Below, piece by piece: positions 19,429-29,584 of a stretch of DNA of 64,000 nucleotides. Every line of letters starts with the position of its first letter. The first letter of the stretch is position 1. This stretch comes from Branchiostoma lanceolatum (taxonomy: Eukaryota > Chordata > Leptocardii > Amphioxiformes > Branchiostomatidae). A program made the translations under genes and the position numbers. The notes beneath the pieces are model-generated. The model worked only from the letters and a program-made list of their open reading frames with translations. It was not told the origin of the DNA and did not search any database. The stretch spans positions 20,098,527-20,162,526 of the forward strand of contig NC_089730.1 in NCBI RefSeq assembly GCF_035083965.1, given 5' to 3'.

Positions 19429-20706
19429 TTAAAACGTCTTTTTAGTCGTTTTGTACCCGCATTCCCAACAAATGTATCGTTCCTCACCAGTGTGTCTCTT
19501 CATATGTAGGGAAAGTTCAAACTTGTCGGATGTACTATAGTCACATATCTCGCACGCGAAGGGTTTCTCACCGGTGTGTGTGAACATGTGTCGATCTAAA
19601 CTACCCTTCACTGTGGCAGAGTAGTCGCACTGGTCACATTTGTAGGGTTTCTCACCGGTATGTTTTCTCATGTGTAAACGTAAGCTAGCGAGCTGAGTTG
19701 TCGAATACCCACACTGACCGCACATGTACGGCTTTTCTCCAGTGTGCTGTGCTAGATGGCTAATTAAATTGCGCTTTTCAGCTGTGGAATATTCGCAGTG
19801 GTCACATTTGTAGGGTTTTTCGCCAGTATGTGTTCTCATGTGCCTAGACAGAGTGTTCTTTTGAGTCGCCCGGTACCCACACTCTCCACACATGTATGGT
19901 TTTTCTCCAGTATGTTTGCGCACGTGTCGATTTAAGTGACATTTTTCGGTAAACGAATAGTCACACTGGTCACACTTGTAGGGTTTCTCGCCGCGATGTC
20001 TCCGCATATGACCGATTAGGCTGGACCGGTCAGCGGTCCTGTATTCGCACTCTCCACACGTGTACGGTTTTTCGCCAGTGTGTTTTAGCAAGTGTTGTTT
20101 TAAACTACCTTTCCACGCTGTAGAATAGTCGCACTGGTCACATTTGTAGAGTTTTTGATCTGTGTGTTTTACCATATGTGTGGAAAGGCGAGACCAGTTT
20201 GTCGTTCCGTACCCACACTCTCCACACATGTAGGGTTTTTCTCCGGTGTGCTTAGTCATGTGGTGGTCTAAACTGCGTTTCTGTGCAGCAGAATAGTCAC
20301 ATTGGTCACACACATAAGGTTTCTCACCTGTATGCTTTTTCATGTGGCGGTCTAAATTACCTTTCAGTGCAGCAGCATAATCGCACTGGTCACACGCATA
20401 AGGTTTCTCACCTGTATGTGTTCTGATATGTATCGATAGTTTCGCCTTTGTAGCTGCCCTGTAGTCACACTCCGTACACGCGAAGCGTTTGTCCGCAGTA
20501 CGTTTCACCGCAAGCCTGTCCGTCTGCTTTATTCGATCCTGCACGGGAGGATGGACAGATTTTACCACGGCCGTCTTTTTGCATGTTATGTCCTCTTCCG
20601 TGTCCGTCTGCCTTCCAGTGTTTAAGTTCTCGCTGCTGTTTGTCTCGTTCCCAGGGTGTTTAGTTGGTAGATCGTCCATGGAAACCTCGCTGCTTCTCTC
20701 GTCCAT
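19429..20706 (-). CDS. Z6, C2H2 zinc-finger protein, truncated
   Basis: 425 residues from MDERSSEVSMDDLP (ATG 20706, acceptor TTGTCTTAG 2 nt upstream). After a leader of about 76 residues come 12 intact fingers. The 13th ends at YICWECGYKTTKKTF because a deletion near 19430 (paralogues have HRSSLTAHMMTH here) brings in TAA. The remaining finger is still readable in another frame (19331-19428). Fingers 5-10 are close to those of Z7 and of the 3' half of Z1. Twelve canonical linkers suggest it still binds DNA. Confidence 0.9.
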   Translation of the reverse strand: MDERSSEVSMDDLPTKHPGNETNSSENLNTGRQTDTEEDITCKKTAVVKSVHPPVQDRIKQTDRLAVKRTADKRFACTECDYRAATKAKLSIHIRTHTGEKPYACDQCDYAAALKGNLDRHMKKHTGEKPYVCDQCDYSAAQKRSLDHHMTKHTGEKPYMCGECGYGTTNWSRLSTHMVKHTDQKLYKCDQCDYSTAWKGSLKQHLLKHTGEKPYTCGECEYRTADRSSLIGHMRRHRGEKPYKCDQCDYSFTEKCHLNRHVRKHTGEKPYMCGECGYRATQKNTLSRHMRTHTGEKPYKCDHCEYSTAEKRNLISHLAQHTGEKPYMCGQCGYSTTQLASLRLHMRKHTGEKPYKCDQCDYSATVKGSLDRHMFTHTGEKPFACEICDYSTSDKFELSLHMKRHTGEERYICWECGYKTTKKTF

Positions 20707-21215
20707 TTCTAAGACAACAAAGACGAATGTCAAAACTAATCATAAAAGATATTAAACATTCCCATACACAATCCATGTCCATCTGCTTTTCCTAGAAAAT
20801 GATTACAGCATGTACTAGTACTCTGTTTCCCAGGCAGTCTTAATTACCAGGGCAAGCTTATGTTAAGTGGTGTACTTAGATTAGGTTGTTTCAAGTATAA
20901 GTGGAAATCAAGACTGGCGTTTGGAATGCCAAATTAAGGATTGCATCACTCAAAGAAGTGTAGATTTTAGCTTCCAGTCATCTTGAAAGCACTCAACCTT
21001 CTTGTAATCTTCATCGACACGATAACAGAAAAACACAAATAGGAACATTTGCTGAGGTTTAATGTATGCTCCATGCCCTCGTAACGCTTACAGCCGTCAT
21101 GCCCCCCTCCCCCTCACTATGCCGGTGTGCAAATGTTTCCAAAAATAGTGATATGCTCTTGTTTTGCTGTCGAATAGGAATAAATCAGTGCATGTTGGTA
21201 ACTAACAATGATCTT

Positions 21216-21384
21216 ACCTTCGTGTTTATGTTGTTGTATGACCGAGAAGGCGTTGATTGACTTCACAATCGTCTTAGATTTAAAGAAATGATCTTTCGTC
21301 GCAGGTCAAAATGGCGGACAGGCGCAGTCACGGGTCAGTTAAGCCTTAGGTGAAAGGTCAAAGATCATATACCTGCTTACTACC
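21216..21384 (-). promoter_or_regulatory. Z6 promoter block and exon 1 donor
   Basis: Donor CGAAG|GTAAGATC at 21218; ATGGCGG at 21311-21317 (93 bp); GGTGAAAGGTCAAAG; ATACCTGCTTAC. G-run in the intron at about 21101-21111. No ETS-like site. Confidence 0.6.
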
Positions 21385-22028
21385 GTAAAACAACAAACGT
21401 TCGAATATAGGACAAAGGTTTGTTTTTTTAGTTTCTCGTGTTTGAGTAATGAAAAGTTATTGATTTGTCTAATTCTGCAAGCGTTTTTATCGAACCGCAA
21501 AACTACATAAACCTAATGACTCCAGCACAAGGATTGATGTCGAGATCAGTTCAACAAGTTTTACCTTCCACCAAGAAAGAAAATCATTGGGCAAACACAT
21601 GATAGATCTAGTGCTGCAAACCTAAGTCATGTTCAGGTTCAAGTCCGGACTTATAAGTGTGGACCTCATGTCATTTTCAAGAACCAAGCACTACAGCAAT
21701 TGCAAACACTAAATGTTAAATGAATTGGAGTAAACTCATTCAATTAAATTTCCTTTAATAGGGCTAAGCAAACGGTAAGAAAGAACTACGACTAAAACAT
21801 GTATAAGATAGCTATTAAGTTCTTAACGAAGATGAGCAACAATACAAAAACTACAAAGCACCATCTTAAAATCTGTAAACATATGTTGGTCAATAAAGAC
21901 ATGCATAGGACTTGAATATGGTAGTACAGTCCTAATCATATATAATACTGTGACTTCAGTAAACAAACAAAAAAAGAAAACACGCTTAATTCAACAAAGA
22001 ACTCTTACAAAGAGCAACATAAACTAAG
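21385..22028. other. Intergenic, no gene seen
   Basis: Diverged copy of the upstream repeat (GATTGATGTCGAGATCAGTT, about 21533). Otherwise unremarkable AT-rich sequence. Confidence 0.4.
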
Positions 22029-22170
22029 GAAGTGCAAGTTAAACTAATTTGTAACAGTGCAAATGAAATAACGTTCAAACAGTGCTTGGCTTACTTACTT
22101 GACTTATTATCCTACTTTCAGTGCCAGCAACCATGAAATAAGTTAAAGTACAAGTCAAACGAATTCGTAC
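22029..22170. repeat. Iterated GTGCAAGT 3'-region repeat (Z7)
   Basis: AAGTGCAAGTTAAACTAATTT, CAGTGCAAATGAAATAACG, then a small TTACTTACTTGACTTATT insertion splitting a unit, and AAGTACAAGTCAAACGAATTC. Confidence 0.5.
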
Positions 22171-22849
22171 AAAAAGATACTACTAATAATAATACTAGCA
22201 AAGTCACGATAAACGCTATATAACATATATATATACAGATCGGCATCACACCTTGACCTCATCATCTTGACCTGAAACTAAATATTTTAGTTTCGCCTTG
22301 TGACCTGACTGCAGTCTTCTTAATCGGGGTCACATAAAGTTAGTTTTCCGTGAGGTAGAAACATCAACAAGCAACAGATACCAGATCTTGCCACATTATT
22401 ATCAGAGTTTTTAAACTTAATTTTCCTTGACGTAGAATACAAGCAGTTAGCTAGCACAGAGTTATAACATTTTCATATATGAATAAAACATGCCAGCATA
22501 TATATTTGTTGATGGGAAATATTACAACCAGTCTCTATTCACTTGGCATTAATTAAAGTTAGCTTTCCGCGAGGTACAAACACCAACAAGCAACAGATAA
22601 CAGAGATTGCTACATTATTCTATGAGTTCTTTTAGTTACTTCTCCTTGACGTAGAATACAATCAGATGGCTAGTACAGGGTTATCAGTTATAACATGTAT
22701 ATATGATTAAACCATGTCATCATATATATTTGCTGATGGTAAACAATGCAACAAAACCAGTATCCATACGCAAGGCGAATCCCTAATGCTTTGTCACTTT
22801 CTTGTCCATCTATCCTGTACAATACTGTTTCTTCCCACCATTGTTCAGG

Positions 22850-23018
22850 CCTGCCATCAACCCTGTAGCTACACTTCAAACCCGTGTGCAGGAGTATGCT
22901 TTACATTACCTTTGGCTGTTTGCTTTCGTTGTGCCAGAAAAGTCCCAATGGTGGTATACACGGGCATCTCTGTTGTTTGGCAAGTGGGAAGATAATCAGT
23001 TGCTATGTTACGGAATTG
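22850..23018 (-). pseudogene. Decayed finger tail of Z7
   Basis: The minus strand contains GLKCSYRVDGRPEQWW and related fragments, the same relic as after Z4. It follows the Z7 stop directly. Confidence 0.5.
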
Positions 23019-24362
23019 TTATTGTGTTTTTTTTTGTTCAGTCGTGCTGTCAGACACGTGTCCCGAAACGGCAATGTGCTTGTTTAAAGTGGCTCTCGAT
23101 ACGGCTGAAAAGCAACACTGTTCACACTTGAAGGGTTTCTCTCCAGTATGTGTCATCATATGCGCAGTTAATGAAGACCTATGAGTCGTTTTGTACCCGC
23201 ATTCCCAACAAATGTATCGTTCCTCACCAGTGTGTCTCTTCATATGTAGAGATAGTGCAAACTTGTCAGACGTTCTGTAATCACATATCTCACACGCGAA
23301 GGGTTTCTCACCGGTGTGTGTGAACATGTGTCGATCTAAACTACCCTTCACTGCGGCAGAGTAGTCGCACTGGTCACATTTGTAGGGTTTCTCACCGGTA
23401 TGTTTTTTCATGTGTGTGCGTAGGTCCCTGAGGTGAGTAGTCGAATACCCACACTGGCCACACATGTAGGGCTTTTCTCCAGTGTGATGTGCTAGATGAC
23501 TAACTAAACTGCCCTTCGCTGCTGCAGAATAGTCGCAGTGGTCACACTTGTATGGTTTTTCACCTGTATGTGTCTTCATATGCCGAGATAGTGTAACTTT
23601 TTGAGTCGCCCGGAACCCGCACTCTCCACACATGTAGGGTTTTTCTCCAGTATGTTTACGCAGGTGTCGATTTAAGTGACATTTTTCGGTAAACGAATAG
23701 TCGCACTGGTCACACTTATAGGGTTTCTCGCCTCGATGTCTCCGTATATGACAGGTTAGGCTGGACCGGTCAGCGGTCCTATATTCGCACTCTCCACACG
23801 TGTAGGGTTTTTCGCCAGTGTGTATTAGCAAGTGTCGTTTGAAACTTCCTTCCCACCCTGTGGAATAGTCGCACTGGTCGCATTTGTAGAGTTTTTCATC
23901 TGTGTGTTTTATCATATGTCTAGAAAGGTTAGACCTGTAAGCCGTCCTGTATCCGCACTCTCCACACATGTAGGGTTTTTCTCCGGTGTGCTTAGCCATG
24001 TGGTGGTCTAAACTGCGTTTCTGTGCAGCAGAATAGTCGCACTGGTCACACGCATAAGGTTTCTCACCTGTATGTGTTCTGATATGTATCGATAGGTTCG
24101 CCTTTTTAGCTGATCTATAGTCACACTCAGTACACGTGAAGCGTTTGTCCGCAGAACGTTTCACTGCCACTCTGTCCGTCTTCTCTGCTCGATCCGGTAC
24201 GATAGGATGGTCAGATTTTACCCCGCTCGTTTCCTCGCATGGAATGCCCTCTTCCTTGTCCTTCTGCCTCCCAACGTTTAGGTTTTCGCTGTTGTTTGTC
24301 TCGTTCACAGGGTGTTGAGTTGGTAGATCGTCCATGGAAACCGCACTACTTCTCTTGTCCAT
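23019..24362 (-). CDS. Z7, 13-finger C2H2 protein
   Basis: 447 residues from MDKRSSAVSMDDLP. The acceptor TTGTCTTAG lies 2 nt before the ATG. Thirteen fingers follow a leader of about 75 residues. All have intact zinc ligands, and the last has the H-x5-H form HIAVSGH. Finger 4 is an odd variant (STGWEGSFKRHLLIH). The frame is complete and ends STTEQKKTQ. Neighbour Z6 shares fingers 4-9 in order, consistent with tandem duplication. A nuclear DNA-binding role is inferred from the fold; regulation is probably through the shared promoter block at 24916-25084. Confidence 0.93.
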   Translation of the reverse strand: MDKRSSAVSMDDLPTQHPVNETNNSENLNVGRQKDKEEGIPCEETSGVKSDHPIVPDRAEKTDRVAVKRSADKRFTCTECDYRSAKKANLSIHIRTHTGEKPYACDQCDYSAAQKRSLDHHMAKHTGEKPYMCGECGYRTAYRSNLSRHMIKHTDEKLYKCDQCDYSTGWEGSFKRHLLIHTGEKPYTCGECEYRTADRSSLTCHIRRHRGEKPYKCDQCDYSFTEKCHLNRHLRKHTGEKPYMCGECGFRATQKVTLSRHMKTHTGEKPYKCDHCDYSAAAKGSLVSHLAHHTGEKPYMCGQCGYSTTHLRDLRTHMKKHTGEKPYKCDQCDYSAAVKGSLDRHMFTHTGEKPFACEICDYRTSDKFALSLHMKRHTGEERYICWECGYKTTHRSSLTAHMMTHTGEKPFKCEQCCFSAVSRATLNKHIAVSGHVSDSTTEQKKTQ

Positions 24363-24915
24363 TTCTAAGACAACAAAGACAATTGTGACAACTAAAAGAA
24401 AACATTCCAATACAATACACGTCCATCAAGCAAGGGGCCAGTTTCTGGCCTGAGCACGTAGGCAGGCAGGACACGTCCATCTGCTATTCCTAGAAAACAA
24501 TTACAGCATGTACTCTGATTCCCAGGCAGTCTTAATTACTAGGGAAAGCTTATGTAAAGTGTTGCTTTTAGATTAGGTTGTTTCGAGTATAAATGGAAAT
24601 CAACACTGGCGTTAGGAATGCCAAATTATGGTATACAGGATTGCATCACTTAAAGAAGTGTAGATTTTAGCTTCCAGTCATCTTGAAAGCACTCAACCTT
24701 CTTGTAATCTTCATCGACACGATAACAGAAAAACACAAATAGGAACATTTGCTGAGGTTTAATGTATGCTCCATGCCCTCGTAACGCTTACAGCCGTCAT
24801 GCCCCCCTCCCCCTCACTATGCCGGTGTGCAAATGTTTCCAAAAATAGTGATATGCTCTTGTTTTGGTGTCGAATAGGAATAAATCAATGCACGTTGGTA
24901 ACTACCAATGATCTT

Positions 24916-25084
24916 ACCTTTGTTTTTATGTTGTTGTATGATCGAGAAGGCGTTGATTGACTTCACAATCGTCTTAGATTTAAAGAAATGATCTTTCGTC
25001 GCAGGTCAAAATGGCGGACAGGCGCAGTCACGGGTCAGTTAAGCCGCAGGTGAAAGGTCAAAGATCATGTACCTGCTTACCACC
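24916..25084 (-). promoter_or_regulatory. Z7 promoter block and exon 1 donor
   Basis: Donor AAAG|GTAAGATC at 24918; ATGGCGG at 25011-25017; GGTGAAAGGTCAAAG; GTACCTGCTTAC. Close to the Z6 block; intronic tract CATGCCCCCCTCCCC at about 24799. Confidence 0.6.
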
Positions 25085-25758
25085 GTAAAACAACAAACGT
25101 TCGAATATAGCATAAAGTCTCGTTTGGGTTTTGGTATCTTGTGTTTGAGAAATTAAAAGTTATTGAAGTGTCCTGTATAATTCTTTTAACATGCGGATGT
25201 TTATATCGAATCGCAAATCTACATACACCCAATGACTTCAGTACAAGGATTGACGTCGAGATCAGTGCAACACGTCTTATGAGCCTTCAATCAAGAAAGA
25301 AAATGGGAAAACACATGATAGATCTAGTGCTGCATACCTAAAGTCATGTTCATGTTCAGGTCTGGATTCAAGTGCAGGGTTTCAGGTTGAAGTCCGGGCT
25401 TATATTCAAGTGTGGCATTTTCAAGAACCAAGCATTACAGCATGTTCAATAAATAGAAGTAAGCTCATTCAATTACCTTTTTCTAATATGGGTAGGCAAA
25501 CTGTAAGAAAGAAATAAGACACAATAACGTGTAAGATTGCTATTAAGTTCTCAGCCAAGATGAGCAACAATACAAAAACTACCAAGCAACATCTTCACAT
25601 CGAAGAATGTTGGTCGGTGAAGACATGGATTAGACTTGAATATGGTAGTATAGCCATAATCATAAATACTACAGTGACCTAAGTAAACAAAGTAACAAAA
25701 AAAAGAATAAACCTATCGCTTAATTGAACTACGAACTCTTCAGGCACCATTAGCTACG
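25085..25758. other. Intergenic, no gene seen
   Basis: Upstream repeat copy GATTGACGTCGAGATCAGTG at about 25249; otherwise AT-rich. Confidence 0.4.
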
Positions 25759-25870
25759 GAAGTGCAAGTGAAACCAATTTGTAACAGTACAAACGATATA
25801 ACGTTTAAACAATATGCTAGTAATCATGAAAGAACTTTCTTACAGTACAAGTGAAAAGAATTTGTAAAAT
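25759..25870. repeat. Iterated GTGCAAGTGA 3'-region repeat (Z8)
   Basis: Units AAGTGCAAGTGAAACCAATTT, CAGTACAAACGATATAACG and CAGTACAAGTGAAAAGAATTT in the presumed 3' region of Z8. Confidence 0.5.
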
Positions 25871-26094
25871 ATGGTGAAAAACATTACTTCTACTATTAAT
25901 ACTAGCAAATGTACAATAAACCCTACATAAAACATATGTTTACAGATCGGCGTCACACCTTGACTTCATTATCTTGACCTGAAATTGACCCATTTTAGGT
26001 TCGTCATATGATCTCATCATGGGATTTCTCATCTGCATGTCATCTCTGTCGTTTGGCAAGTGGTGATATTAACACTTTCTATGTTGCGGAATAG

Positions 26095-27750
26095 TCATTG
26101 TTTTGTTTTTTCAGCCGTGCTGTCAGATACGTGTCCAGAAACGGCAATGTGTTTGTTTAATTTGCTTTTCGATACGGCCGAAAAGTAACACTGTCCACAT
26201 TTAAAAGGTTTCTCCCCACTATGTGTCATAATGTGCGCAGTTAAGGAAGACCTTTTAGTCGTTTTGTACCCGCATTCCCAACAAATGTATCGTTCCTCAC
26301 CAGTGTGTCTCTTCATATGTAGGGAAAGTTCAAACTTGTCGGATGTTCTATAGTCACATATCTCACACGCGAAGGGTTTCTCACCGGTGTGTGTGAACAT
26401 GTGTCGATCTAAACTGCCCTTCAGTGCGGCAGAGTAGTCGCACTGGTCACATTTGTAGGGTTTCTCACCGGTATGTGTCGTCATGTGTGAACGTAAGCTG
26501 GCGAGACGAGTTGTCGAATATCCACACTGGCCGCACATGTAAGGCTTTTCACCAGTGTGCTGAGCCATGTGGTTGATTAAAGAGCCCTTCTCTGCTGCGG
26601 AATAGTCGCACTGGTCACATTTGTAGGGTTTTTCACCTGTATGTGTCCTCATGTGCCGAGATAGTGAAATCTTTTGAGCCGCCCGGTAGCCGCACTCTCC
26701 ACACATGTAAGGTTTTTCACCACTATGATTTCGCAAGTGTCTGTCTAAATTGTCTTTCCGCACTGTGGAATAGTCACATTGATTACAGTTATATTCCTCA
26801 CCTGGTTTCTCACCGTTGTGAGTAAGGACGTGTCGGTCTAAAGCATATTTGTGTGCAGTAGAATATTCACACTGGTCGCAATTGCAGGGTTTCTCTCCAG
26901 TGTGTATAGCAATGTGCTTGTCTAATGCATCTTTCCGTACAGACGTGTATTTGCAATGGTCACATTTGTAGGATTTCACACCTGTATGTATTTTCATGTG
27001 CCGAGATAGAGCAGACCTGTCGGCCGTCCTGTACCCGCACTCCCTACACATGTAGGGCTTTTCTCCAGTGTGTATTTCCATGTGGCGGTCTAAATTGCGT
27101 TTCCGCGCAGCAGAATAGTCGCACTGGTCACATTTATAGGGTTTCTCACCAGTATGCCTTCTAATAAGCTTTGATAGGTCAGACTTTGAAGCTTTATCAC
27201 CTGTATGTTTTCTAGTATGTCTAGATAGGTTAGACCTGTCAGCCGCCCTATATCCGCACTCTTCACACATGTAGGGTTTTTCGCCAGTGTGCTTAGTCAT
27301 ATGGCGGTCTAAACTGCCTTTTTGTGCAGCAGAATAATCACACTGATCACACGTATAGGGTTTCTCCCCTGTATGCTTTCTCATATGGCAGTCTAAATTG
27401 CCTTTCTGTGCAGCAGAATAATCGCACCGGTCACATGTATAGGGTTTTTCACCTGTATGTTTTCTGACATGTCTCGATAGTTCAGACTTTGAAGCTGCCC
27501 CATAGTCACATTCCGCACACGCGAAACGTTTGTCCGCAGCACGTGTCACTGCTACCCTGTCCGTCTGTTCTATTCGATCCTGTACGGGAGGGTGGTCAGA
27601 ATTTACCCCGCACGTTTCCTCAAGTGGAGTACCCTCTCCCCTGTTCTGCTTCCTTCCCGTGTCTAACTTCTCGCTGCTGTTCGTCTCGTTCCCAGTTACT
27701 ACAGTTGGTGCATCGTCCATGTCAATCTCGCTGCTTCGAGTCTTGTCCAT
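26095..27750 (-). CDS. Z8, 16- to 17-finger C2H2 protein
   Basis: 551 residues from MDKTRSSEIDMDDAP (2 nt after the acceptor TTGTCTTAG). After the leader come 17 finger positions. The fifth is a stub, TGDKASKSDLSKLIRRH, which has lost both Cys and its first His by an in-frame deletion. Finger 9 begins KPCNCDQC and its linker to finger 10 is stretched (NGEKPGEEYNC). The last finger is the shared HIAVSGH form. The frame is intact and ends STAEKTKQ. The stub probably divides the array into a four-finger and a 12-finger block, which could bind separate DNA segments; that is inference. Confidence 0.93.
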   Translation of the reverse strand: MDKTRSSEIDMDDAPTVVTGNETNSSEKLDTGRKQNRGEGTPLEETCGVNSDHPPVQDRIEQTDRVAVTRAADKRFACAECDYGAASKSELSRHVRKHTGEKPYTCDRCDYSAAQKGNLDCHMRKHTGEKPYTCDQCDYSAAQKGSLDRHMTKHTGEKPYMCEECGYRAADRSNLSRHTRKHTGDKASKSDLSKLIRRHTGEKPYKCDQCDYSAARKRNLDRHMEIHTGEKPYMCRECGYRTADRSALSRHMKIHTGVKSYKCDHCKYTSVRKDALDKHIAIHTGEKPCNCDQCEYSTAHKYALDRHVLTHNGEKPGEEYNCNQCDYSTVRKDNLDRHLRNHSGEKPYMCGECGYRAAQKISLSRHMRTHTGEKPYKCDQCDYSAAEKGSLINHMAQHTGEKPYMCGQCGYSTTRLASLRSHMTTHTGEKPYKCDQCDYSAALKGSLDRHMFTHTGEKPFACEICDYRTSDKFELSLHMKRHTGEERYICWECGYKTTKRSSLTAHIMTHSGEKPFKCGQCYFSAVSKSKLNKHIAVSGHVSDSTAEKTKQ

Positions 27751-27924
27751 TTCTAAGACAACAAAGACAAATGTCACAACTAAAAAAACATTCCCATACA
27801 ATCCATGTCCATTTGCTTTTCCTAGAACAGAATAAGAGCATATGTCTATTTCCCAGGCAGGCACAATTACCAGGGCAAGCTAAACTAAAGCGGTGTATTT
27901 AGATTAGGTTGTTTCAAGTGCTTG

Positions 27925-28205
27925 TTGTCTGTTAAATGTATTGGCAACGGTAGAGCTCAGGCTGATACCGCGGTAATTCCCTGGCTTTTAATTATGATTA
28001 AACATAAAAAACACCAAGGACGTCCGGATTGCTGTAGCCTCACGAAGCTTTCCACGAAATCGTCTTCCGGGAGGGACGTAAAACGGGGGTCCCGTGCTCG
28101 AGGAGGTGCCTCGAACACGTTAAACAGCCTCATTACCCTACACATTGGGTACCTGCCTGTGGCACTGGCTGCAAATACACCTGATATTAAATACACCTGA
28201 TATTA
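27925..28205. mobile_element. SINE-like insertion in intron 1 of Z8
   Basis: About 280 bp absent from the paralogous introns of Z3, Z6 and Z7, lying between the GTTTCAAGTGCTTGTTG and TATGGTATACCGG segments they share. It contains the GC-rich block GGGGGTCCCGTGCTCGAGGA with GGGACGTAAAACGGGGG and ends in two tandem 16-bp units (AAATACACCTGATATT, 28173-28204), as in a SINE tail. The superfamily cannot be named from the sequence alone, and no clean target duplication was found. Confidence 0.45.
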
Positions 28206-28494
28206 TAATTATGGTATACCGGATTTCATCACTCAAAAAAGTGTAGATTTTAGCTTCTCGTCAGATTTGAAAGCACTAAACTTTCCTTTAATCTTATAAA
28301 TACGATAACAAAGCAAAAACATAAATAGGAACATTTGCTGAGGTTTCATGTCTGCTTCATGCCCTCGTAACGCTTACAACCGTTAGGCCCCCCTCCCCCA
28401 TCAAAGCCGATGTTTTTATCTCAAATTAGTGTTGTGCTCTTATTTTGCGGTCGAATAGGCATAATTCAGAAGTTGATCACTGACAAATGATCTT

Positions 28495-28660
28495 ACCTGT
28501 ATGCTGTTGTATTGGTTGATCGATAGCGTTTTGTTTTGTCTTCCAAATCGTCTTAGATTTAGAAAAAGGAGCTTCCCGTCGCTGGTCAAAATGGCGGACA
28601 AACGCAGTCACGGTTCAGTGCAGCCACAGGTGAAAGGTCAAAGATTACATACCTGATAGC
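28495..28660 (-). promoter_or_regulatory. Z8 promoter block and exon 1 donor
   Basis: Donor ACAG|GTAAGATC at 28497; ATGGCGG at 28591-28597 (94 bp); GGTGAAAGGTCAAAG; ACATACCTGATAGCC. Intronic C-run at about 28387-28397. Confidence 0.62.
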
Positions 28661-29514
28661 CCAAGAAAACGCACAAATAAACGAATGTAGCATAGATTCA
28701 GATTCAGTTTAATTTCTTATGACTTTGCATATGACATTCCGTAGGAATTACAGTCTCGTTTGGGTATTAAAGCATATCAAACAGTTGCATTGTACTGTAT
28801 CAATATTCTGAATCCCCCCCCCCCCCCCGAGTACCCTCCACATTGATTACTGTCAGGTGCAACATGTTATATCGCGAACAACCATTGGGCAAACTTCAAC
28901 TTGGCGACTCTTAAGAAACCTTGGGTTAAGCTTAAAAATTGCCTTTGCAATGTGTTTCTGAATGTTTGTTTGTCAACTTATAGCCTTAGCTTCCAATTAC
29001 TTGCTTTGGGTCAAACATTCTTGTCAATCTTCCCATTGAAACACATACATAATACTTGAAAAAAGGCCCTCACAAAAATTGGCGGCTCTTTAAGGAAATG
29101 TAGTTCCGATGTTGAAAGTAATACTCATTTGGTCTCGTGTGCATCCCTCCAAGTGTCCGGTTAGATTTTTTTTACATATCCGGGGTTTTATTGTTTATGT
29201 ATTGGATGTCCATTGCGCAGCAAATTATTGTTTATACCGATCTCCGAAACTTCACACGGCTATTGGCCCCGGCTTCAAAAACCTATGCACAAGGCATGAT
29301 GCCAAGTAATAATTCAACCTCAACACGTCTAAGTAGCTTACAACCAACGATAGGGGAAAATAAGGCAAACACATCAGCTATCTTTGTTACATTTTACACT
29401 CTTACAACAGAGGAACGAATGGTCCAATTTTCTATTGTTTCATGTCCTTTTAAGTGTCCCTCTGGAAAGAAAACACGTAAACACTGCGTCCTTGAGTCCA
29501 AATTCTCCATGTAC
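28661..29514. other. Intergenic with a poly-C run, no gene supported
   Basis: A 15-base C run lies at 28814-28828. A plus-strand frame at 29137-29649 has no recognisable domain and runs antisense into Z9, so it is not called. GGATATGTAAAAAAAATC-type AT-rich filler otherwise. Confidence 0.4.
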
Positions 29515-29584
29515 GAAGGGTCCTGTGTTGATCCAAACTGTACTTTATTTCCTTGCTGCAGTATAGAGAAACTACTTGCTTTTT
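29515..29584 (-). pseudogene. Decayed finger after Z9 with AATAAA
   Basis: The minus strand reads CSKEIKYSLDQHRTL, a degraded SAxKxSLDQH finger. The AATAAA inside it could now serve as the Z9 polyadenylation signal (inference). Confidence 0.5.
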
